Assembly: GCA_016290765.1 (NCBI GenBank)
Contig: JAEEVE010000006.1
Span: 1 to 36,045, forward strand
DNA: 36,045 bases
From: Muribaculaceae bacterium
GTDB lineage: Bacteria > Bacteroidota > Bacteroidia > Bacteroidales > Muribaculaceae
Reading direction: 5' to 3'
Part shown: positions 15,946 to 26,694 of the stretch, one piece after another
Layout of the letters: every line of letters starts with the position of its first letter
How positions within the stretch are numbered: position 1 is the stretch's first letter
Notes under the pieces: model-generated
Databases searched by the model: none
What the model was told of the DNA's origin: nothing
Seen by the model: the letters and a program-made list of their open reading frames with translations, nothing else
Program-made: the position numbers and the translations under genes

Positions 15946-18900
15946 TTAACTTTTTCCGAGCATGATGTTGATAATCTTGTTCACGTCACTCACATCCACC
16001 TTGTTGTCATTGTTGACATCGGCGTTGCCCGGATACTGGCTCGCTTGAACCTTGCCCAGCATGATGTTGATGACAATGTTCACGTCGCTCACATCCACCT
16101 TGCCGTCGCCATTGATGTCACCCAAGGAGTATTGCGGCGTGGTGGGCTTGCTAATCACCACATTCCTGCTACTGATGGTGTAGCCATTGGCATCGACCAC
16201 GGTGCCATAGCTGTTGAAGTAGGCTCCGGAAGGCTCGGTGACGGCCAACCCATTGTTCAGGGTGGGATGCATATGTGAGAGTGAGGCGGCCCCGTTTGTG
16301 GAATTGTTGCTCTTGGCCGTAAGCTTCGTGGTGGCACCACTCATAATCAGTTGAGCGCCACTGCCACCACCACCTACTAATCCACATGCGTTGCCGATGA
16401 ACGTAACCTGGGCACCACCAGTGATGCTCAATGTCTTGTCTCCAGACACCCCACATCCACTTCCGCTATAGCCCCCCGACTGAGTGGCACTAAGCGAGCC
16501 GGTGCCAGTGATAGTGGTAGATTTACATAAATATAGAGCTTGAGGTGCTGCTCCTACCGAACTTACAGTGTTGCTCCCCACCAGCTTAATCGTCAGATTT
16601 TCGATGTTTTGTTCGATGGCTCCATTATAGTTACCGCCATAACCGATGGTGGCATTCTGCAGCGTCAACGTATTGGTCGAGGGGTCATAATTCACTGTGC
16701 CGCTCACGCCGTCAATGACACTGAGGTCACCAGCGTTTATGTCGGTAACCCTCACACCTTTGATGTAGAGGTCATACTGATTGAAGTCGCGGCCGATGGT
16801 GATGTAGCCATACATATAGCCGATATCATTCTTGTCTAGGTAAGCCTTACCGGCGGCAAGCTGCATCGCGGCACTCTGGTCGGTGTGCTTGACAAACTTT
16901 TGCGTGGTCTCATTGAAGTAGTAGTCACTATAGTAGAGGTAACCATAGTCTACGCTTGCGCTCGAGGGCCTGACACCCGACAGCACATTGTTCTCTACTG
17001 TCATAATGGTAGAGGATTCATTGAGACGTTCCCTGAAACGGTAGACCGTGCCGATGGTGCCCTTGAAGAGCATACCCATGTAACCGGCAATATGTTCTGA
17101 GTTGGACAGTTTGCTCTTAAGCAAGCAGAGATTAGTCTTGTCCAGCATTGGTGCGACGTAGAATTCACCGCTCGCGGGCAAACGGATACCGTCGTTCACC
17201 GGCACCGAGATGGCATCCCACTCGTGGGTTGGCTTGATGTAAGGCAGCAGACGGCGTAGGCTCAACTGGTTGGGCAGCCAATTGCGTGTCTGGTAAGCAA
17301 TGTTGTGCATCTGTGCCAGTGGTACGTACAACCGGATGGGGTCGACTGCCGAGGTGGTCGTGGTGTTCCAGCACTGAGTGCCGATGGTGGTCGTGCTGGT
17401 GCGGTTCAGGAAGATGCTGGGCAACTGGGTGCAGCCATAGAAGGCATATTGTCCAATATAGCTCACTGACTCGGGTACGTTCAACTCATATTTCAACCCC
17501 GAGCAACCACGGAAGGCATAGTCGCCAATGCGCGTGATGGTGCTGGGGAGGGTGAGGTTGTTGAAGTTCTCGCCTTGATGCACTTGGCCATTGCTGCTAT
17601 AGTAGATGGTGGCATCCATGCAGTTGGGGCCAATCTCGGTCATGGTGTAGGTCTTGCCAATCGCGGTGTTGGTCTCGGTAGTCCTGAAGTCAATTGATGA
17701 ACCAGATGTCACCCTGGCGTTGCCGTTGACCACATATTTCGCCGTCATGTTTGGGGTGCTGATCACCGTCATGCGATAGGGGGTGGTCCACAGGTCGGAG
17801 CCGCGGTAGAAGTCAAAAGCACCAGCACGCACCCATACTTGCTCGTTGAAGACGGCCCGGATGCCCGCGTCTTGTGATTGATAAGCCGCCAGGTATTCTT
17901 GGGGAACAAACAGCAGATGGCCGTCCCAGTCGTAGGCATTGCTGGCGCTGGTGTTCACGCGGCGGCACCAGTCTTCGCGCGTCGATTGAAATATCCCGTA
18001 AGGTACGTTCAAGAAGATGGCGTCGAGGTGACGGGCATATTGGAAGGCGTTGGAGGCGATGGTGGTGACACTGCTGGGGATGACCACGATGTTCTCATGC
18101 ACAGGCTCGCTCAGGCCATTGCCATACTCGTCGCTCATAAACGCCTGGGCACCAATCTTCTTCACACCAAAGGGGATGATGATGTAGCGACAGTTGACCC
18201 ATCCTAAGCCCGTGGCGGGAATCTCGGTGATGTTGGGCGATAGACGCAATGAGTCGAGTTGGGTTGAACCAGCCAAAAAGCGTGATCCGATCTTGGTGAC
18301 ACTGTTGGGCATAATCACCTGCTGGACAGCAGTCGAGCGGAACGCGTCGTTGCCGATGGTGGTCAAGCGGTTGCCCAGCGTGATGGTCGGTGTCCAGCAG
18401 TTGAACAGCGACGAGTCGCAGAACTCAATGGGGTTGGGGATATTGAAGCCATTGGTGCAGCCTGTCAGGCCAGCGAACGACAAGGCGCCAATCTTCTTGA
18501 TGCCCGAGCCGCCGGTGACACGCTTGATGAGCGTCTGGTTGCGGAACACCTCGCGCTGCACCTCGGTGATGATATAGGTCTTGCCACGGTGCGCCACCGT
18601 GTTGGCAAAGGTGATGGTGCCGTTGAAGTAGCTCGATGAGCCGATGGTGGCACCCACCACGGTCAACTGACCGTCAGTGGCCGCCGACTGCACATAAGTG
18701 TCGGTATAGGACCCGGCACTGCTCACGGTGTAGCGCAGCGTGTAGTCGACGTAGTTGCCCGAGGCAACCTTATTATATGTAAAGTCGTAGGAGTCCTCCA
18801 CTACACCGGCAGTGAACTTGCTGCCCCAGCCGCCGCTCCACCAACTGCCAGTGGTGTAGTAGTTGGTGCGCCACAATGGCACGTGCAGCTTCACACCAGT

Positions 18901-20415
18901 GGGCAGACTGCTGAATGCACTAGTTGACTGAATACCGCTCGGTATCGTCTTGAGGTTCATGTATATATGCTTGAGAGTCGTCGTATTCAATCCTGAGAAG
19001 GCGGTGGAAGCCACTGAAGTGACCGAACTGGGAATGCGTATGGTTTGGACACTGGGCATCCCGCTGAAGGCATAATGGTCGATGCTCTTCACACCATAGG
19101 GAATGTCTACAATGCTGAGTTTCGCTCCTGCCAAAGCGCGGATTCCGATGTAGATGAGTGTGTTGGGCAGGGAGCTGCTCAAGTCAACCATGTTCGAAGG
19201 TTTGGTGCCCCCACCCATCTGATACAGAGTGGTCTTAGCCTTGTTGTAGAGACAGTTGGGTGAGTTGGTGTCGGCGGCAAAGTAGTTGTTCGAACTGCTC
19301 ACGGTGAACTTGGTCAGGCTGCCGCAATATGCAAACGCAGCACCATAGACCGTGAGTGAACTGGGAATATAGACGCTTGTCACACCCGTGTAGGCAAAGC
19401 ATTGATTGTACAGCTCCTGCACACCCTGGCTGCTCTCGCTCGAGCCGTACAGCTGCAGCGTCTTCAGGTTCGTGCAGTTGTAAAAGGCGTAAGAGCCAAT
19501 CACCTTGGCACTCACGATGGCCTTGGTCAGCGCGGTGCAGCCGTAGAATGCGTTGGCGTCAATCGTGTCAATCTTGTTGGTCTCGCTCATGTCCAGCGTC
19601 TCGATGGTGGAGCAACGGTAGCGCATCGACTTGTCAATGCGGGTGACATAGAAGTAGGCCAATTTTTGCGAATAACTTTGGTTTTGCCCAATTTTGAGCG
19701 TCTTGTTCGTGGTGCTGGAACGGGAGTTAGCACCCAGCAACTTCAATTTGCCGTAGGTCTGCGTGGCCGGATCCCAGCCTTGGGTGACGTTCAGGTACAC
19801 GTCATACAGGTTGCCGTCACTGCTGCTTCCCATGACATAGTCATGGAAGTCGGCGGCGGTGTGGCTCCACTGGACGGTGAAGTTGCTGGTAATCAAGCTT
19901 ACATTGTTGGCGGCATCCTGGCCGTCGGGCGTGGCGCAAGTCCAGTACCGCGAGCCGCTCACGGTGCCCAGATGGTTAAGTGCGTTGCTGTTGAGCGTGG
20001 GCATCGTCTCGGCTGCGCAGTTAATCATCGAGATAGGTGCATTGTAGAAGACACCACTTGCGAGGCTTTTGATACTGCTCGGCAGGTCGACAGTCTTCAG
20101 GCTCGTACAGCCATTGAACGCATACGTGCTGATATCTTCCACACCATACTGGATAGTGACCCTCTGCAGCGAAGTCTTGCCGTTGAACGCATAAGGGCCG
20201 ATTGTCTTCACCTTGTAGTACTTCTGCGTGCTCGAGTCAAAGCAGTATCCGGGAATGGTGATGGAGGTGGGACTGCCCGTGTAGCCACTCTTGAAGCCAA
20301 AAATGGTGGCAGTACCATCCGACTGCACATTAAATGTGAAATCACCCCACACAAAGTCTGCGCTGGCGGCTATTGCCACCATCGCAAACAATAGCGTTAG
20401 TAGTTTCTTTTTCAT
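15946..20415 (-). CDS. Giant BspA-like LRR surface protein with C-terminal dockerin-like pair
   Basis: A 1489-residue exported protein. It begins with a signal peptide (MKKKLLTLLFAMVAIAASA). Most of the body is made of BspA-type (LRR_5) leucine-rich repeats with units like IGPYAFNGKTSLQRVTI and SVTSIASNAF, in at least three blocks (about 60-500, 600-830 and 940-1060) split by non-repeat beta-rich spacers. From about 1240 to 1425 there is a beta-helix-like region (SGTVNYDPSTNTLTLQNATI, then glycine-rich strands). The last 60 residues (from about 1429) hold two calcium-loop repeats, DINGDGKVDVSD and DVNNDNKVDVSD, each followed by a helix ending INIMLGK: a type I dockerin-like module. BspA-like proteins bind host or microbial partners; the ligand here is unknown. 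A membrane-bound AraC-type regulator lies directly upstream. Confidence 0.92.
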   Translation of the reverse strand: MKKKLLTLLFAMVAIAASADFVWGDFTFNVQSDGTATIFGFKSGYTGSPTSITIPGYCFDSSTQKYYKVKTIGPYAFNGKTSLQRVTIQYGVEDISTYAFNGCTSLKTVDLPSSIKSLASGVFYNAPISMINCAAETMPTLNSNALNHLGTVSGSRYWTCATPDGQDAANNVSLITSNFTVQWSHTAADFHDYVMGSSSDGNLYDVYLNVTQGWDPATQTYGKLKLLGANSRSSTTNKTLKIGQNQSYSQKLAYFYVTRIDKSMRYRCSTIETLDMSETNKIDTIDANAFYGCTALTKAIVSAKVIGSYAFYNCTNLKTLQLYGSSESSQGVQELYNQCFAYTGVTSVYIPSSLTVYGAAFAYCGSLTKFTVSSSNNYFAADTNSPNCLYNKAKTTLYQMGGGTKPSNMVDLSSSLPNTLIYIGIRALAGAKLSIVDIPYGVKSIDHYAFSGMPSVQTIRIPSSVTSVASTAFSGLNTTTLKHIYMNLKTIPSGIQSTSAFSSLPTGVKLHVPLWRTNYYTTGSWWSGGWGSKFTAGVVEDSYDFTYNKVASGNYVDYTLRYTVSSAGSYTDTYVQSAATDGQLTVVGATIGSSSYFNGTITFANTVAHRGKTYIITEVQREVFRNQTLIKRVTGGSGIKKIGALSFAGLTGCTNGFNIPNPIEFCDSSLFNCWTPTITLGNRLTTIGNDAFRSTAVQQVIMPNSVTKIGSRFLAGSTQLDSLRLSPNITEIPATGLGWVNCRYIIIPFGVKKIGAQAFMSDEYGNGLSEPVHENIVVIPSSVTTIASNAFQYARHLDAIFLNVPYGIFQSTREDWCRRVNTSASNAYDWDGHLLFVPQEYLAAYQSQDAGIRAVFNEQVWVRAGAFDFYRGSDLWTTPYRMTVISTPNMTAKYVVNGNARVTSGSSIDFRTTETNTAIGKTYTMTEIGPNCMDATIYYSSNGQVHQGENFNNLTLPSTITRIGDYAFRGCSGLKYELNVPESVSYIGQYAFYGCTQLPSIFLNRTSTTTIGTQCWNTTTTSAVDPIRLYVPLAQMHNIAYQTRNWLPNQLSLRRLLPYIKPTHEWDAISVPVNDGIRLPASGEFYVAPMLDKTNLCLLKSKLSNSEHIAGYMGMLFKGTIGTVYRFRERLNESSTIMTVENNVLSGVRPSSASVDYGYLYYSDYYFNETTQKFVKHTDQSAAMQLAAGKAYLDKNDIGYMYGYITIGRDFNQYDLYIKGVRVTDINAGDLSVIDGVSGTVNYDPSTNTLTLQNATIGYGGNYNGAIEQNIENLTIKLVGSNTVSSVGAAPQALYLCKSTTITGTGSLSATQSGGYSGSGCGVSGDKTLSITGGAQVTFIGNACGLVGGGGSGAQLIMSGATTKLTAKSNNSTNGAASLSHMHPTLNNGLAVTEPSGAYFNSYGTVVDANGYTISSRNVVISKPTTPQYSLGDINGDGKVDVSDVNIVINIMLGKVQASQYPGNADVNNDNKVDVSDVNKIINIMLGKS

Positions 20416-20466
20416 AATGTTTTATTGTTAATGAATGTTAATAATTAGGCGGATTATTTGATAGTG

Positions 20467-20474
20467 CAAAATTA
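20467..20474 (-). promoter_or_regulatory. -7 box for the LRR gene
   Basis: On the minus strand TAATTTTG matches TAnnTTTG, 52 nt before the start codon. There is no TTTG at the -33 place, which suggests an activator is needed. Confidence 0.55.
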
Positions 20475-20496
20475 CTGCTTTTTTGCCCCTAGGCTT

Positions 20497-20535
20497 TTGA
20501 CATTTTCGTTCAAAGTTGTTGACATTTTGCGTCAA
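20497..20535. promoter_or_regulatory. Two 17-bp direct repeats, 22 bp apart (candidate activator site)
   Basis: TTGACATTTTCGTTCAA (20497-20513) and TTGACATTTTGCGTCAA (20519-20535) share 14 of 17 bases and start 22 bp apart, about two helical turns. They end 23 bp upstream of the LRR gene's -7 box. AraC-family proteins commonly bind such phased direct repeats next to the RNA polymerase site. Confidence 0.6.
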
Positions 20536-20640
20536 CCCCCCGAAAAACACTACTTTGGCCTAAAAAACGATGGCTTTTCCGTGAAAAAGAACAAAAATTC
20601 TTAGTTGAGTCCACTTTAAAAAGTCAAGTTGACGATATTT

Positions 20641-20727
20641 AAGACTAAAAAGACATAAAATATTTTTAAACAACTGCAAATCAAGCTTTTAGCTTTCAAG
20701 ATTTTGTCTTTTTGTCTTTATAGTCTT
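20641..20727 (-). terminator. AT-rich imperfect hairpin after the AraC-type gene
   Basis: AAGACTAAAAAGACA (20641-20655) pairs imperfectly with TGTCTTTATAGTCTT (20713-20727). An inner AGCTT-containing stem lies between. It is 32 bp after the regulator's stop and may end its transcript, though pairing is weak. Confidence 0.4.
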
Positions 20728-20758
20728 TTTTCTGCCACTTTTTCAAGTATACTCTTAG

Positions 20759-22426
20759 TTAATGCCGGGTACGGTATTGCGTAGGGGTCTCGCCAAACAC
20801 GCGCTTGAAGGTGCGGGTGAAACTACTGGTCTCACCGAAACCGCAGGCATAAGCCACATCAGCCACGGCGCCGCCCTCGTCCAGCATCTTGCGTGCCTTG
20901 TCCATCTGGATAGCTTGGATATAGGCCTTGGGCGTCTCGCCGGTGACCGCCTGCATGCGACGACGCAACGTCGACACACTCATGCCCAAGTGGGCCGCGA
21001 TGGTCTCCACGCTCATGTCGCCACCAGCGAGGTGGTCGTTGACACATGCGATGATGCGCTGCAGCAATGCCGTGTCGCTCTCCTCGCTCTCCTTGCTGAC
21101 CTCGGAGGACTCGTCTATCTCGGAATGTTCTGAAAGTTTGACTTCTTCGTGGGCCAGGCGCAGGCGCTCGATTTCGCGCAACAACTCGGCGGTGCGCCGC
21201 TGGTGCGCGCGCTGGCGACGGCGCATGAGCCATAGGCCGGACACCATCAATGCCAATAGTGCCACCACGGCGATGATGATGTCGCGCAGGTGGGCCATGC
21301 GCTCGCGGTCCATCTGTTGTTGCAACTGGTCGTTACCAAACTCGGCATTCATGCGTGCTAACGCTTCGGCCGCGTCGTGTGTATACAACGAGTCCTTCAT
21401 CTCGTTGAAGCGGTTCAGTTCGGCCCGCGCACTGTCGGGATTGGTCTCCCACAGGCTCAGGCATAGTCCGCGATGAGCGTATAGTTCGTTGACCGGGTCG
21501 CCCATGCGCGAAAGCAGTTGGGCCGCCTCTCGGTAATAGGGTGCCGCCTCGGCCTCACGCTTTTGCCATATCAGACAGGTGCCCAGGTGGTTGCTAGCGA
21601 TTGCCAGCGAGTGCAACTCACCCTGCTCGCGCAGCACTGGGATGGCCTCGCGCAGTGTCTGCTCGGCCTCCTCATATCGCTTCAAGCCCATCAGTGCCGA
21701 TGCCTTCTGGTCCATGCGGATGGCGGCATGCAGTGGTCTCCCCAATTGCTTTTCCAGTGCCAAGGCTTGTTCGGCATAGTCAAGGGCCTGCTCCTCGTGG
21801 GTCATCGCATGGTACACCTCCGATGCCATGCCCAGTAGCACCGCCTTGCGAGCAGGGTTGTTGGCTTTCTCGGCATGGCCGATGGCCTGAAGTATCCAGT
21901 GCTCGGCCTCACTGTTCTGCTTGGCCGACATGTAGATGCCCGCTAGCGTGTTCATGCTCGACGAGATGCGGTCGTGGTCGCCGCTGGCCAGGTCAATGTT
22001 TAGGCATTGCTTGGCATAGGTTGCCGCACGGTTGAAATCGCCCTGGCGCACAAAGATGCAGCCTAGCAGGTTTAGGCAATCGGCCTTGCCCTCGCTGTCA
22101 CTGTGGTACAATGGCAGCGCTTTCATGGCATACTGCCGCGCCTTCTCATAGGCGCTGTGACCATAGTGCCACTCAGCCGCCCAGTACCACACTTGCTGGC
22201 GCATCGAGTCAACAGGCACCGTCGCGGCAAATCGGATAGGCGATTCGGTGAACTCCTCGCGGTCCAGCTGTTGGAAGAAGGCGTTGGCGGTCGCAGCCTG
22301 CGGCGAGCGGTCGAAGGCTGCCAGCAACTGCTCAACGGTGCCCGCATCACCACGCGCAACCATGCTAACCAGTGTTAATCCCAGTAATAATATATATCGG
22401 ATTCTTGGCAAATTACTCATTGTCAA
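20759..22426 (-). CDS. Membrane-bound TPR/AraC one-component transcription regulator
   Basis: A 555-residue regulator that combines a periplasmic sensor with a cytoplasmic DNA-binding domain. An N-terminal signal anchor (about 9-27) is followed by tetratricopeptide-type helical repeats (about 75-330; for example KADCLNLLGCIFVRQGDFNRAATYAKQCL). One TM helix (382-401) ends in the basic stop RRRQRAHQRR. A charged coiled-coil and Ser/Glu-rich linker (about 405-452) leads to an AraC-type double helix-turn-helix (455-555) with MSVETIAAHLGMSVSTLRRRM and VADVAYACGFGETSSFTRTFKRVFGETPTQYR. It has no histidine kinase or receiver domain, unlike hybrid two-component regulators. The LRR gene downstream on the same strand is its likely target (inference). 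An alternative start is the next Met, two codons on. Confidence 0.92.
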   Translation of the reverse strand: MTMSNLPRIRYILLLGLTLVSMVARGDAGTVEQLLAAFDRSPQAATANAFFQQLDREEFTESPIRFAATVPVDSMRQQVWYWAAEWHYGHSAYEKARQYAMKALPLYHSDSEGKADCLNLLGCIFVRQGDFNRAATYAKQCLNIDLASGDHDRISSSMNTLAGIYMSAKQNSEAEHWILQAIGHAEKANNPARKAVLLGMASEVYHAMTHEEQALDYAEQALALEKQLGRPLHAAIRMDQKASALMGLKRYEEAEQTLREAIPVLREQGELHSLAIASNHLGTCLIWQKREAEAAPYYREAAQLLSRMGDPVNELYAHRGLCLSLWETNPDSARAELNRFNEMKDSLYTHDAAEALARMNAEFGNDQLQQQMDRERMAHLRDIIIAVVALLALMVSGLWLMRRRQRAHQRRTAELLREIERLRLAHEEVKLSEHSEIDESSEVSKESEESDTALLQRIIACVNDHLAGGDMSVETIAAHLGMSVSTLRRRMQAVTGETPKAYIQAIQMDKARKMLDEGGAVADVAYACGFGETSSFTRTFKRVFGETPTQYRTRH

Positions 22427-22459
22427 CGGGTTGGCGATTTTAATAAAATATCTATGCTA

Positions 22460-22492
22460 CAAAGATACACATTTTTTTGTTATTTCAGCAAA
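22460..22492 (-). promoter_or_regulatory. Promoter of the TPR/AraC regulator gene
   Basis: On the minus strand TTTG (22489-22492), a 21-bp gap and TATCTTTG (22460-22467) form a full consensus promoter, 34 nt before the start. It overlaps the opposing promoter at 22476-22508. Confidence 0.8.
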
Positions 22493-22508
22493 AAAAACCT
22501 TATCTTTG
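22476..22508 (+). promoter_or_regulatory. Promoter of the UvrA-like gene
   Basis: TTTG (22476-22479), a 21-bp gap and TATCTTTG (22501-22508) form a full consensus promoter. The leader is about 58 nt and includes a 3-codon frame (ATG at 22538, then stop). Confidence 0.82.
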
Positions 22509-22571
22509 CGCTGAAAAAGATAAAAAATAAACAACTATGACGGTATAAGAGCGCATAGTGCGGTCTATATT

Positions 22572-24830
<2,259 letters not shown>

Positions 24831-24866
24831 ATCTGTTCCGGGCAAAAATAATTCTTCACTCTCCTT

Positions 24867-24898
24867 TTTTCAATTCTCAATAAAAAGCATTATCTTTG
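24867..24898 (+). promoter_or_regulatory. Promoter of the DUF4836 gene
   Basis: TATCTTTG at 24891-24898 matches the -7 consensus. TTTT at 24867-24870, 20 bp upstream, is a near -33 match. The leader would be about 90 nt. Confidence 0.65.
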
Positions 24899-24935
24899 TA
24901 GCCTGAATATGGGGTGTGCCAACGAACGGCCTAAT

Positions 24936-24982
24936 GGAGCCATGCCAACCTGGCCACTCCCCTCAACGCAACCTATGGCTCC
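24936..24982 (+). other. Leader hairpin before the DUF4836 gene
   Basis: GGAGCCAT (24936-24943) is the exact reverse complement of ATGGCTCC (24975-24982). The 47-nt structure ends 12 nt before the start codon, close enough to affect ribosome access. It could be chance. Confidence 0.35.
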
Positions 24983-24994
24983 TCCTTATTTTCA

Positions 24995-26431
24995 ATGAAA
25001 ACATTCAAATTCTGTCTTGCTGCGATGGTGTTGTTGCTGGTCACCTCGTGCAACAAAGTAGAGAACAAGATGGAGAGCATGATTCCCGATGATGCCGTCA
25101 TGGTGGCAAAAATCGATGTGCCTTCACTCATCAGCAACCTGAAAGTGGAGTTCAAGGATGGCAAATTGGTCCTCCCCGAGAAATTCGCCAAGATGCTCGA
25201 AGAGAAAGGCGAGACCTTTGACAAAGATGCCGAGAAACTGTTGAACGCGGGTCTCGATTTCACAAGCAGTTTCTATTTCTTTGTACCCAATGACAAGGAA
25301 TTCTCGTTGGTGGGTCTCGTTCCGGTGAGCGACCCCGGCAAACTTAAAAAATTCTTGACCGAAGAAGTGAAAGTGACTTTTGAGTCAAAGGATGGCATGG
25401 AAATCGCATCGCAGGATGGAATGGGTTACGTCATCAAGGACGATATTTTGTTTGTCACCGAGGGCAAAGACCCCGCCACAATTGTCAATGGTTTGGCTTC
25501 GCTCAAGAAGAACATGGGTGATAATGCCTCGATGGTACGCGCACTCGATGCTAGCGACGACATCAATGTGTATGTCCATACCAAGCGTTTCAAAGAGTGG
25601 GCTGGCGATAATGTTAAGGTGGAAGGCATGGGCAAGAACGGCGAGATGGCAAAGATGGCCTTTGACCTGATGGACGTCAAGAGCTCAGCGCTGCACATGA
25701 GTTTTGCCGACAATGATTGGTGCTACAGCGTAGAGAACGAGGTGGATGACAACAGCGACTTTATGAAGCTCATCAACTCAATCACCACCAAGCCTAGTGC
25801 CGAACTGCTTGCCTTCATGCCGAAGGCCGAGAATATGGGTGTACTCAACCTCAACATCGACGGCGAGGGCCTTCTCAACCTTGACATGGTCAAGGCTGCC
25901 CTAGGCGAAGCAGGTAATGATCCTCAGTTGCAGCAAATGCTCGACATCTTCAAGAGCGTGAAAGGCCCAGTGACCTTTGGCGTTGCTGCTTCACAACTCA
26001 ACCCCGAGGAGCTTAGCGGGGCTCTGGCTTTCAAATGCGGCAAATCAAAAGAATTGATCGACATGCTCAAGCAGATGTTCGAGGGATCCTATACACAGAA
26101 TGGTGATGAGTATGTGTTCGGCCAGAGGATTGAAGGCTATAATGCATCTCTGATTGTGAAGGGTGATGTCATTTGCGTCACGATGGCCAACAGAGATTAC
26201 CCCGAGAACATGGCGAGCGTGGGCGATGCAAAGAGTGTGCTGTCTGATGCCATGTTGGGAGGATTTGTCGCCTTGACGGTTGACAATATGCAGTTGCAGC
26301 TTATCATTGACGGCAAGAATGTCAAGCAAGGAAAGGTGATGATGTGCGTCAAGGAAGATGGCAAAAAACTCTCGCCGCTCGACGCGCTCACATTCTTTGA
26401 CCGCCTCTCGCGCAAGGTCAAAGGCCTCTAA
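24995..26431 (+). CDS. DUF4836 family lipoprotein
   Basis: A 478-residue predicted lipoprotein of the Bacteroidota envelope. The signal MKTFKFCLAAMVLLLVTSC puts the lipid-bearing Cys at 19. The next part, IPDDAVMVAKIDVPSLISN, is the typical start of DUF4836 domains (a statement that a protein must show IP-D/N-A-hydrophobic then V/I-D at this point). The rest is an alternating alpha/beta sequence rich in Lys, Asp and Met with no catalytic motif I recognise. It has its own promoter and stands alone between the UvrA-like gene and the adhesin-type genes. Function unknown. Confidence 0.85.
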   Translation: MKTFKFCLAAMVLLLVTSCNKVENKMESMIPDDAVMVAKIDVPSLISNLKVEFKDGKLVLPEKFAKMLEEKGETFDKDAEKLLNAGLDFTSSFYFFVPNDKEFSLVGLVPVSDPGKLKKFLTEEVKVTFESKDGMEIASQDGMGYVIKDDILFVTEGKDPATIVNGLASLKKNMGDNASMVRALDASDDINVYVHTKRFKEWAGDNVKVEGMGKNGEMAKMAFDLMDVKSSALHMSFADNDWCYSVENEVDDNSDFMKLINSITTKPSAELLAFMPKAENMGVLNLNIDGEGLLNLDMVKAALGEAGNDPQLQQMLDIFKSVKGPVTFGVAASQLNPEELSGALAFKCGKSKELIDMLKQMFEGSYTQNGDEYVFGQRIEGYNASLIVKGDVICVTMANRDYPENMASVGDAKSVLSDAMLGGFVALTVDNMQLQLIIDGKNVKQGKVMMCVKEDGKKLSPLDALTFFDRLSRKVKGL

Positions 26432-26485
26432 AAAAGAAATAATGAAATAGTGCATGGTCGCTGATCGCGACTGGCTCGAATTATC

Positions 26486-26511
26486 GGGGGTGGAGCTGCA
26501 GTTCCTCCCCC
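26486..26511 (+). terminator. GC-rich hairpin after the DUF4836 gene
   Basis: An 11-bp stem with one mismatch (GGGGG ... CCCCC outer arms) and a 4-nt TGCA loop lies 55 bp after the stop. No T-run follows directly, so it is a poor intrinsic terminator by the usual rule. Confidence 0.4.
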
Positions 26512-26694
26512 TTAATCGTGCAAAAATCACCTTTTTTCAACTTTTTTGCCGCTTGGTTATTGTAAGAATAAAAAAAAATGGCGAAATTTGTAGCCTCTAT
26601 TTTTACGAAGCCTTAAACACTGGTATCTGTGAAAACCTATTGGTGCTACAAACCGTTAACAAATAAGTATATACTAAATAACTTTCTAACATTT

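Larger units (their letters stand above)
20416..20758. other. Long AT-rich spacer between regulator and LRR gene
   Basis: 343 bp with no gene. It holds a -7 box, a pair of phased direct repeats, a GTCAA-G-TTGAC inverted repeat (20623-20633) and an AT-rich hairpin, each listed where supported. Confidence 0.65.

Noticed and set aside
19402-20394. 330-codon plus-strand open frame
   Set aside because: It lies fully antisense to the LRR gene and its length reflects codon bias of the repeats. It has no known motif.
22538-22549. Three-codon leader frame (Met-Thr-Val-stop) before the UvrA-like gene
   Set aside because: Too short to call; no pairing alternatives typical of attenuation were found. 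Mentioned only as context.
26583-26590. GAAATTTG as -7 box of the adhesin-type gene at 26695
   Set aside because: It has G in place of the conserved T and no clear TTTG upstream, so the promoter is left unassigned.
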